Positions 16,733 through 23,929 of a DNA stretch of 64,000 bases are shown here, piece by piece; within the stretch, counting starts at the first letter, position 1; each line of letters begins with the position of its first letter. Source of the DNA: CBDHFQ01 sp965262565 (GTDB lineage Bacteria > Bacteroidota > Bacteroidia > J057); NCBI GenBank assembly GCA_965262565.1, contig CBDHFQ010000044.1, positions 1 through 64,000 of the forward strand, in the 5' to 3' direction. A program made the position numbers and the translations under genes. A model generated the notes under the pieces. It had not been told where the DNA came from. It saw only the letters and a list, made by a program, of their open reading frames with translations, and made no database searches.

Positions 16733-17374
16733 ATGATTAGTAAAGATTTACTATCAATTCTGTCAGTATTTTCTCCCATTATACCTTTGGCGATAGGTAC
16801 TTTTTATTTTTCTCGCTTAAAAAAAGATGGTAAAATATTGACAGGATTGATGTTAATATCTCTTATTGTTCAGGTGTTAGCCTGGATATTATCTATAAAT
16901 CGTACTAATAATCAATTCCTTTATCATATTTATACCCCAGTTGAGTTTATCATCTTTTGCACAGTATATAGGATTTACCTCTCCGATTGGATCAATAAAA
17001 ACATTTTTAACATTCTGTCCATTGGGTTTATTGCTCTTTCATTACTAAATACGCTTTTTTATCAGCCTTACTATACCTTTAATTCTCTCACATCCTTTGC
17101 TGAGAATATGTTACTCATTATGATGGCTATACTTTTTTTCTATAGAGCATTGGATACCTACAAAGTAGAATCAGTAGAAAAGAGTGCTCCATTTTGGTTC
17201 AATACTAGTGTGTTGTTGTACTATTCTGCAAGCCTTCTCATTTTAGGATTCATGCAAGTCATTTCTTTGGCATCAGAATCAACGGTTAGATATTTATTTT
17301 CGATTCACTCCGTTTTAAATATATTACACTATTTTTTATTTGCTATTTCTCTATGGATCAATCGGAAAGTATAA
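16733..17374 (+). CDS. Seven-helix integral membrane protein, probable sensor partner of the adjacent kinase
   Basis: This 213-residue protein has about seven evenly spaced hydrophobic segments with short loops and very little soluble mass. Its end overlaps the start of the histidine kinase gene by 22 bases, so the two are translationally coupled. 7TM proteins of about this size are often found directly before NarL-type kinases in Bacteroidota. A role as membrane input module or localisation partner is therefore likely, though inferred from position. No ligand-binding motif is visible. Confidence 0.7.
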   Translation: MISKDLLSILSVFSPIIPLAIGTFYFSRLKKDGKILTGLMLISLIVQVLAWILSINRTNNQFLYHIYTPVEFIIFCTVYRIYLSDWINKNIFNILSIGFIALSLLNTLFYQPYYTFNSLTSFAENMLLIMMAILFFYRALDTYKVESVEKSAPFWFNTSVLLYYSASLLILGFMQVISLASESTVRYLFSIHSVLNILHYFLFAISLWINRKV

Positions 17375-18153
17375 ACTTACAGCTTATTCAGACAGGTATT
17401 TTAGGTATGTTTCTTTTAGCGACATCTCTAATTGCCTTTTTTGTGCTATATCAAAAAAAATTATTAAAGCAAGAACGGGCGAGAGCCAAAGAACGATTAG
17501 AGCATCAGCGCCAATTACTTCAGGCTGTGGTAGATGCTCAGGAGAAGGAAAGAGAAAGGATAGGCAGAGATTTGCATGACGATATTGGTTCTATGCTTAC
17601 TGCAGCACACCAATTCCTGCAGAAACTAGAACAAAACCATTTTTCCGGAGAAAGAGAAAGTATAATAGGGCAAGTGGGAGATTTGCTTCAAAAAACCTCC
17701 AGTAGTGTTAGAGGGATTTCCCGAGAACTTGCTCCCACTGTATTAGCTAAGCTAGGATTGGTCAAAGCTATCGAAAGTTTGTCTGAAATGATGGAAGCTA
17801 ATGGCGACTTAGTGGTGGTCTTTTATGCTGATCCGCTTCCCAATTTATCCAATAAAATAGCTACTCATCTATATAGAATGGTTCAGGAATTATTTAACAA
17901 CACATTAAAACACGCAAATGCCAATCACGTGCTTATTTCCTTAAAATATATTCCTCCCAATTTACGACTATCTTTTCAGGATGATGGGGTAGGTTTTGGC
18001 AAAGGTGACATCGAAGAGTCTACTGGATTGGGATTAAAAAGTATTCACAGTAGACTAAATCTACTGGATGGGAAGCTCCACTTAACCTCTACTGAAGAGG
18101 AGGGAACGAAATTTGAGATAAACATACCATATAATAAGCCTGATAATGAATAA
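17353..18153 (+). CDS. Sensor histidine kinase, NarL/HisKA_3 type
   Basis: This 266-residue protein has one N-terminal membrane helix (about 11-33) and a short coiled linker. The dimerisation domain carries the phospho-acceptor His75 in ERIGRDLHDDIGS. The ATPase domain has the N box in VQELFNNTLKHANA and the G boxes in FQDDGVGFG and STGLGLKSIHSR. There is no periplasmic sensor domain, so the signal probably comes through the overlapping 7TM protein. Its stop overlaps the start of the LuxR regulator gene by eight bases, which makes the pair a clear two-component system. The kinase autophosphorylates on His and passes the phosphate to Asp61 of the regulator. Confidence 0.9.
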   Translation: MDQSESINLQLIQTGILGMFLLATSLIAFFVLYQKKLLKQERARAKERLEHQRQLLQAVVDAQEKERERIGRDLHDDIGSMLTAAHQFLQKLEQNHFSGERESIIGQVGDLLQKTSSSVRGISRELAPTVLAKLGLVKAIESLSEMMEANGDLVVVFYADPLPNLSNKIATHLYRMVQELFNNTLKHANANHVLISLKYIPPNLRLSFQDDGVGFGKGDIEESTGLGLKSIHSRLNLLDGKLHLTSTEEEGTKFEINIPYNKPDNE

Positions 18154-18823
18154 TATAAATACTGCCATAAGAATAGGTATCGTAGAGGATCACCATGTGG
18201 TTAGGGAGGGGATTAAGTCACTCATCGAATCAAATTCTCATTTCAATATGGTGATGGAAGCTTCTAATGGCAAAGAGTTTATAACATTGGTAAAAGAACA
18301 CGAAGATCTGGAGATTATCTTACTTGATATAGATATGCCTGAGATGTCTGGGGATGAGGTTTGTAAATTTGTTAAAAAGCACTATCCCAATCTCAAAGTC
18401 CTGGTTCTTTCGAGAATTGATGAAATGCATATGGTACAGTATATGCTCCAGTTAGGGGCCAATGGATATGTGCTAAAATCCACTTCCTGGGACAACCTTT
18501 CACAAGCCATCACAGATGTATATGAAAAAGGATATCATCAATCGGAACTGGTTCAGCAAGCTTTATGGGAAAACATCCGACATCAAGGCAAACTCAAATT
18601 TCATTTGCTTCACATGGAAAGAATTTCCAAAAGAGAAATGGAGGTGTTGCTGTTAATATGCAAGGCTAAAACCACGGCTGAAATTGCAGATGAATTATTC
18701 ATCAGCAAAAGAACAGTAGATGGTCATAGAGCCAATTTATTAAAGCATATGAATGTAAAAAATACCACAGGATTAATCGTGAAAGCATTAAAAGAAGGAC
18801 TGATTTCCCTATCGGATCTTTAG
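18146..18823 (+). CDS. LuxR/NarL-family response regulator
   Basis: This 225-residue protein has an N-terminal receiver domain (1-125) with the acidic pair in IVEDHH, the phosphorylation site Asp61 in ILLDIDMPEMSG and the conserved Lys in YVLKST. A C-terminal LuxR helix-turn-helix (about 155-222) includes ISKREMEVLLLICKAKTTAE and LFISKRTVDGHRANLLKHM. It is the DNA-binding partner of the kinase that overlaps it at 17353-18153. Target genes are not evident; the unknown gene at 15932 and the GLPGLI/receptor pair downstream are candidates by position only. Confidence 0.92.
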   Translation: MNNINTAIRIGIVEDHHVVREGIKSLIESNSHFNMVMEASNGKEFITLVKEHEDLEIILLDIDMPEMSGDEVCKFVKKHYPNLKVLVLSRIDEMHMVQYMLQLGANGYVLKSTSWDNLSQAITDVYEKGYHQSELVQQALWENIRHQGKLKFHLLHMERISKREMEVLLLICKAKTTAEIADELFISKRTVDGHRANLLKHMNVKNTTGLIVKALKEGLISLSDL

Positions 18824-18865
18824 AGCTGACAAAAAAAACGTATCTTGCCCCAAAAGAATATAAGA

Positions 18866-19087
18866 ATGGATTTAGATAAAATTGATAGGTCCGCCATAAA
18901 AACCTTCATCAAAGAAGTACTGCTCAAAGATCCCGGGATGCTTAAAGAGATCATAGAGGAAATCTTCAATGATGGTCGAATAAATGTTTCTAAAGATCAA
19001 CAAGTAAGAAGGGAAGACATCAAAGAAATGATCGAAGAGGATTTCGACACCTACTACGATGTATTTAATGCACTATCCAAGCAGTGA
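18866..19087 (+). CDS. Putative antitoxin of a Doc-like toxin-antitoxin pair
   Basis: This is a 73-residue, highly charged protein read from the ATG at 18866; a TTG at 18845 would add seven residues. It is mostly predicted helix, with REDIKEMIEEDF near the C-terminus, a segment that could wrap the toxin. Its stop overlaps the GTG start of the Doc-like gene (GTGA), the classic antitoxin-toxin arrangement. I do not recognise a Phd-type DNA-binding fold, so the identification rests on size, charge and coupling. Confidence 0.55.
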   Translation: MDLDKIDRSAIKTFIKEVLLKDPGMLKEIIEEIFNDGRINVSKDQQVRREDIKEMIEEDFDTYYDVFNALSKQ

Positions 19088-19545
19088 AATTTTTACTAAA
19101 AGAGGATATTATCCTTATCAATAGAATCATGATTTACCGTCATGGAGGAACATATATTCCTCCTTTTAATCTTTTGAATGAACACGCCCTGGATTATCTG
19201 GTAGAAGCAGTTCATTCTGAAGTATTTGGGCGTGAATTATATCCGGATATACACGATAAAGCAAGCTTGTATTTATATAATATCATCAGAAATCACATTT
19301 TTCGAGATGGAAATGCGGGAACAGCTTTAGAGACAGCACTACTTTTTCTTAAAACTAACGGTTATCGATTAACACTATCCCTCACTCCCATTGAACATGA
19401 GCACCAAAAACCGCTAAATATCTCTTCTGAAGAGACGGTAACTCTATATAATCTGGTCCATAAAATTTACATCAAAGAATGGGACTTACCTTTAGTACAA
19501 AGGTGGATCAAAGACAATATTTTTTTTCAGAAAGGGAATAAATAA
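19084..19545 (+). CDS. Doc (death-on-curing) / Fic-family toxin
   Basis: This 153-residue protein has the small Fic/Doc helical fold. The opening LKEDIILINRIMIYRHGG matches the Doc N-terminus, KASLYLYNIIRNHIFRDGNAG carries the core motif, and TALETALLFLKTNGYRL follows it. The motif HIFRDGN keeps the catalytic His and the Asp-Gly-Asn loop. The usual Lys-Arg after the Asn is Ala-Gly here, so the Arg that contacts nucleotide phosphate in Fic/Doc enzymes is missing. Doc proteins phosphorylate EF-Tu; loss of the Arg may weaken or change activity. Start is GTG at 19084, overlapping the antitoxin stop. A 46-base gap separates it from the GLPGLI gene. Confidence 0.75.
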   Translation: MKFLLKEDIILINRIMIYRHGGTYIPPFNLLNEHALDYLVEAVHSEVFGRELYPDIHDKASLYLYNIIRNHIFRDGNAGTALETALLFLKTNGYRLTLSLTPIEHEHQKPLNISSEETVTLYNLVHKIYIKEWDLPLVQRWIKDNIFFQKGNK

Positions 19546-19591
19546 GGGAGATCTATTGTCTAATCGATAAATAGCAGAAATCATTAACATT

Positions 19592-20350
19592 ATGAAGCAA
19601 TTAATTATTCTCTTTACCTTAATCCCTTCTTTCTTATGGGCGCAAGTGGAAGGGGGTGAGATTCAGTACAATGAAACCATTAACCTACATAAAAGAATTC
19701 CACCGGAAAGAGAGCAGTTCAAAGAAATGATACCTGAATTTAGAAGCTTTGCCAAAGAGCTATTCTTCACTTCTTCCGCAGCCGTTTATCAATCTTCTGA
19801 AAGAGAAATTCCAGGTCAGGAAGTACCTTCAGGAAGAGGAGGATTTAGGATGAGAATGGCAGGCGTAGGAGGAGCTATGGATGGAAAAACCTTTACAAAT
19901 CTGGAAGAACAAACTCAGATTGATCAAAGGGATTTATTTGATAAAAGATTTATCGTAACTACTGAACCTTCTGAGTATCAATGGAAATTGAGTATGGAAG
20001 AAAAGGAGATTTTAGGGCATAGATCCATGAAAGCTGTCCATGAAGATAGTACTCAGAAAATTGTAGCATGGTTTGCCGTAGACATCCCAGTTAGTGCAGG
20101 ACCAGGAAGATTAAGTGGCTTACCCGGACTTATTCTGGAAGCTGATATCAATGAGGGAGAAAGAAAAATAGAAGTAGTGGAAATAAACATGGGAGCTCCT
20201 GATTCAGAAGTATTGGAGCCGCCTAAAAAAGGGAAAGAGGTCACCGAAGAAGAATTCAATGAAATTCGCAGGCAAAAGATGAAAGAAATGAGAGAATTAT
20301 ATGGTCGTCCAGGTCAAGGCGGTAGGCCAGGAGGAGGAAGACCCAATTAA
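19592..20350 (+). CDS. GLPGLI family secreted protein
   Basis: This 252-residue protein has a signal peptide (MKQLIILFTLIPSFLWAQ). The family name motif GLPGLI occurs at about residue 170 in GRLSGLPGLILEAD. Glu/Lys-rich and Gly/Arg/Pro-rich segments follow, with a C-terminus in RPGQGGRPGGGRPN. GLPGLI proteins are periplasmic or surface proteins of Bacteroidota, often found beside an outer-membrane beta-barrel receptor as here, 22 bases downstream. The pairing suggests a two-component outer-membrane module, but the substrate is unknown; iron, another metal or a peptide is possible. Confidence 0.88.
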   Translation: MKQLIILFTLIPSFLWAQVEGGEIQYNETINLHKRIPPEREQFKEMIPEFRSFAKELFFTSSAAVYQSSEREIPGQEVPSGRGGFRMRMAGVGGAMDGKTFTNLEEQTQIDQRDLFDKRFIVTTEPSEYQWKLSMEEKEILGHRSMKAVHEDSTQKIVAWFAVDIPVSAGPGRLSGLPGLILEADINEGERKIEVVEINMGAPDSEVLEPPKKGKEVTEEEFNEIRRQKMKEMRELYGRPGQGGRPGGGRPN

Positions 20351-20372
20351 GAACATCCCTTAACCCATAAGA

Positions 20373-23213
20373 ATGAAAAAATTTACAATCGCTTCGCTGT
20401 CCATTTTTACAGCGATGTGTATGTTAACACCCGCATTCATCAAAGCGCAAAGTACAACAGTTAACATAGGTGGAACCGTAGTAGACTCCATTGGTCAGGC
20501 CTTACCTGGTGCTACCACTGTGCTAATGACGTTGCCAGATTCCGTCATCTCCAGCTTTGTATTTTCTGATAAAGAAGGAGCATTTAATTTAAAGGGAATC
20601 AAGCCTGGAAACTACTTACTGCAAATCACATATGTCGGATACTTAAATTACTACAAATCCTTAACTATTCGATCTGATGTCCTACTTGATCCCTTGGTGA
20701 TGCTCTCTAAAAATTCCTCGATAAACGAAGTTGTCATAGAAGGGGAACGAACCCCTATTATATTAAAAAAGGATACTATCGAATATAATGCTGAAGCCTT
20801 TAAAGTACAGCCCAATGCCACAGTAGAGGACCTGTTAAAAAGACTTCCGGGAGTAGAAGTTGAATCAGATGGAACCGTAAAAGCTCAAGGAGAAACAGTA
20901 GAAAGAGTGCTGGTAGATGGCAAAGAATTTTTCGGAACAGATCCTAAAATGGCAACGAAAAATTTACCAGCTGATGCCATCGATAAAGTACAAGTATTCG
21001 ACCGACTATCCGATATGGCTCAGTTTACAGGGATAGACGACGGAGATAGAGAAAAGACGATAAATCTCGAACTGAAAGAAGATAGCAAGCAAGGCTACTT
21101 TGGAACGGTTACAGGAGGATATGGAACAGATGACCGCTATAATGGTAAAGCAAGTATCAATAAGTTTACAAAAAAGACCCAACTTTCATTTTTGGGGATG
21201 GCGAATAATATTAACCAACAAGGCTTTACATTTGAAGATTATGTAGGCTTTTTAGGAGGAGTTTCTAATCTGAGAAGAGGAGGGCGAGGAGGAGGAGGCT
21301 TTTCAGGAGGCAACAATACCGGAGTAAATATAAATGAAGATTTGAGCAATGGATTTGTTAAAACCAGTGCAGGGGGACTGAACCTTAATCATACCTTTAA
21401 TAAAAATACTAAGCTCAATATCAGTTACTTCCTCAATTCGGTAAGAAGGGATATCGATAAAGATATTACCCGACAAAATTTTCTGGAATCTGGCACTTTC
21501 TCCTATGATGAAGTGAGCAATTCCTTTAACGAAAATCTGAACCATCGGATAAATATGAGATTCGAACACAAAATTGATTCCACACAGGAACTCATATTAA
21601 CAGCGAATGCCGGATTGACAGATGGAGAATCGGAGTCAATATCGAATTCCACCACCAGAAACGTAGAAGGAGTTATTGAAAATGAAGGAGATAACGATTT
21701 AAGTACCAATGCAGAACGATATAACTTCTCCAGTAATTTAACCTATCGTAAACGATTAAATGATGAAGGTAGAAATTTAGTAACCTCCGTTTCTATCAGT
21801 GGCAATGATAATGACAGAGATAATGAAATTAGCACCTTCAACCGCTTTTTTGAGGGCACTACCCTATCCAGAATTGACAGTACGGTTCAGAATCAATTTC
21901 AAAATAACAAGCAATTTTCCTACAACCTTCGTTTATCCTACACCGAACCTTTAGGCGATAGAAAATACTTGGAATTTAACGCTTCTCATCGTGCGTTTGA
22001 AAATGAAGTGGATAGAGGTGTGTTCGATATCGTCGGCCAGAATGGAAATTTAGTAGAGGTAGCCAATGACCAATTGAGTAATGCCTATGAAAGTGATTAC
22101 ATTTATCAACAAGGCGGCTTGAATTTCAGATTGGTACGAAATAAACTAAATTTCAGCACAGGATTAAGTGCTCAACGATCTCATCTGGATGGAGAGATTT
22201 TTGCTATCAATGGAAACCCCAATGTCAATACTTCTATCGATAATGATTTTTTCTTCTTGCTACCCAGTATGCAGTTAAGATTGAATTTTGCCAGTTCAAG
22301 AAATTTATTTATTCAGTATCGTACCAATGTGAATGAACCCAGTATTGAACAATTGCAACCAATAGTAGATAATTCTGATCCATTAAATATTTATGTGGGT
22401 AACCCAGAACTCAGACCAGAATATACCCATCGCCTGACTTCCCGATTTCTCTCTTTTAGTCAATTCACCTTCACCAGCTTTTTTGCTTATGTTGACATCT
22501 CATATACAGATAATAGCATCGTTAATGCTACCTCTGTCGACAGCTTATTCAGGGTCACCACTACTCCTGTCAATGTGGATAATGCCTACAGAATATTGAA
22601 TTTTGCCTCTTTCTCCACACCTATCAGGAAATTAGGGATAGATATTAGATTAAACTATAATGTTACTTACAATAGAGGCATACAGTTTATTAATCTGGAA
22701 GAAACCGATTTTGATAGAATTGCTACAGGAGGAGGAGTAAGGATTGATAATCGAAAAAAGGATGTGATAGATATAGCTGTGGGAGGAAATCTTAATCACA
22801 GCCTGACGACCTATTCTAATCCTGAATCGCCGGACCAGTCATTCTTCAATCAACGCTATTTCGGAGAATTGAACATTAATCTGGGACAAAAGTGGAGAAT
22901 AGGAAGTGAGATCAATTATACAATATATCAGGGGGATGCTTTTGGGGAGGCAGAAAAAATTCCTATCTGGGAAGCTTCTTTATCCAGATATATTTTTGAA
23001 GGCAATCGAGGGGAAATTCAGTTGACCGCTTTTGATTTACTGAATAAAAACAGAGGAATTAATCAAACCAGCGACCTTAACTATATAGAAGAAGAAAGAA
23101 TTACCTCATTAGGTCGATATGTGATGCTGAGTTTCACTTATAATTTATCCAGGTTGGGAGCAAATCCAGCGGCTTTACCTCCAGGAAGAAGGCAATTTTT
23201 CCGACCCAGATAA
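20373..23213 (+). CDS. Outer-membrane beta-barrel receptor paired with the GLPGLI protein
   Basis: This 946-residue protein has a signal peptide ending near residue 25 (FIKAQ), a carboxypeptidase-regulatory-like domain (about 30-115), and a plug-like domain (about 120-235) with VEDLLKRLPGVEVESDG and VERVLVDGKEFFG. A large outer-membrane beta-barrel follows. A Gly/Arg-rich insertion (GGRGGGGFSGGN) lies near residue 310, and the C-terminus is basic (PPGRRQFFRPR). This is the partner usually found next to GLPGLI proteins. It is co-transcribed with the upstream gene (22-base gap) and followed by a clear terminator at 23238. It probably imports or exports an as yet unknown ligand with TonB energy. 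Confidence 0.88.
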   Translation: MKKFTIASLSIFTAMCMLTPAFIKAQSTTVNIGGTVVDSIGQALPGATTVLMTLPDSVISSFVFSDKEGAFNLKGIKPGNYLLQITYVGYLNYYKSLTIRSDVLLDPLVMLSKNSSINEVVIEGERTPIILKKDTIEYNAEAFKVQPNATVEDLLKRLPGVEVESDGTVKAQGETVERVLVDGKEFFGTDPKMATKNLPADAIDKVQVFDRLSDMAQFTGIDDGDREKTINLELKEDSKQGYFGTVTGGYGTDDRYNGKASINKFTKKTQLSFLGMANNINQQGFTFEDYVGFLGGVSNLRRGGRGGGGFSGGNNTGVNINEDLSNGFVKTSAGGLNLNHTFNKNTKLNISYFLNSVRRDIDKDITRQNFLESGTFSYDEVSNSFNENLNHRINMRFEHKIDSTQELILTANAGLTDGESESISNSTTRNVEGVIENEGDNDLSTNAERYNFSSNLTYRKRLNDEGRNLVTSVSISGNDNDRDNEISTFNRFFEGTTLSRIDSTVQNQFQNNKQFSYNLRLSYTEPLGDRKYLEFNASHRAFENEVDRGVFDIVGQNGNLVEVANDQLSNAYESDYIYQQGGLNFRLVRNKLNFSTGLSAQRSHLDGEIFAINGNPNVNTSIDNDFFFLLPSMQLRLNFASSRNLFIQYRTNVNEPSIEQLQPIVDNSDPLNIYVGNPELRPEYTHRLTSRFLSFSQFTFTSFFAYVDISYTDNSIVNATSVDSLFRVTTTPVNVDNAYRILNFASFSTPIRKLGIDIRLNYNVTYNRGIQFINLEETDFDRIATGGGVRIDNRKKDVIDIAVGGNLNHSLTTYSNPESPDQSFFNQRYFGELNINLGQKWRIGSEINYTIYQGDAFGEAEKIPIWEASLSRYIFEGNRGEIQLTAFDLLNKNRGINQTSDLNYIEEERITSLGRYVMLSFTYNLSRLGANPAALPPGRRQFFRPR

Positions 23214-23237
23214 ATTATAAAAACGTCCACTTGGGCT

Positions 23238-23270
23238 AAGAGAATTCTAAAAGGATTCTCTTTTCTTGTT
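23238..23270 (+). terminator. Rho-independent terminator after the GLPGLI/receptor operon
   Basis: An eight-base-pair stem (AAGAGAAT at 23238-23245 with ATTCTCTT at 23255-23262) has a nine-base loop and is followed by a T-rich stretch (TTCTTGTTT). It lies 25 bases after the receptor stop. Confidence 0.65.
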
Positions 23271-23468
23271 TAATATCAGCCTGGTATCTAATAGCACACC
23301 TTTCCAGGTAATCGCATTTATTATTGGATCAACGCTGAAATGTAAGTGTCATCTGTTAAATGCTAATTTAGTTGATAGAAATATCCCATATAGATGAGTT
23401 TTAGATTTTCTCAACAGCTTCGTTGTAAAAATGTTATATTATTATATCTTAACTAATTTCAGCATATC

Positions 23469-23927
23469 ATGGCAAAATTGACATTAGAAGTAAATGGTCA
23501 GCAACGGACTGTAGATTCGAAACCCGGAACTCCTCTCCTATGGGTAATCAGGGAACAATTAGGACTTACCGGAACAAAATATAGCTGTGGAAAAGCTGTA
23601 TGTGGTAGTTGTACGGTTCACTTAGATGGTGAACCTATTAGATCCTGCATAACGCCTGTAACCTTAGCAGAAGGGAGAAAAGTAACTACTATTGAAGGGC
23701 TTTCTGAAGATGGTACACATCCTTTACAATTGGCATGGATAGATGCTCAGGTTCCTCAGTGCGGCTATTGTCAATCCGGGCAAATCATGCAGGCAGCGGC
23801 CTTATTGAATAAAAACAAACAACCCGGAAGAGAAGAAATCATATCTTACATGAATGGAAATCTCTGTAGGTGTGGGACTTATGTGAGAATTATAAAAGCC
23901 ATAGAAAACGTTGCAAAAGAAGGATAA
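23469..23927 (+). CDS. [2Fe-2S] small subunit of an isoquinoline-1-oxidoreductase-type molybdenum hydroxylase
   Basis: This 152-residue protein carries two [2Fe-2S] clusters. The plant-type ferredoxin half has CGKAVCGSCTVH with a fourth Cys in IRSC. The helical half has CGYCQSGQ and NLCRCGTY. This is the small subunit of the xanthine dehydrogenase family (IorA-like), which passes electrons from the molybdenum site to an acceptor. There is no signal peptide; it would travel through the membrane with its Tat-signal-bearing partner. Its stop is two bases before the start of the large subunit gene. It resembles the partial gene at the left edge of the window, so the genome has at least two such pairs. 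There is no FAD subunit here, as in IorAB-type enzymes that donate to cytochromes. Confidence 0.93.
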   Translation: MAKLTLEVNGQQRTVDSKPGTPLLWVIREQLGLTGTKYSCGKAVCGSCTVHLDGEPIRSCITPVTLAEGRKVTTIEGLSEDGTHPLQLAWIDAQVPQCGYCQSGQIMQAAALLNKNKQPGREEIISYMNGNLCRCGTYVRIIKAIENVAKEG

Positions 23928-23929
23928 TC

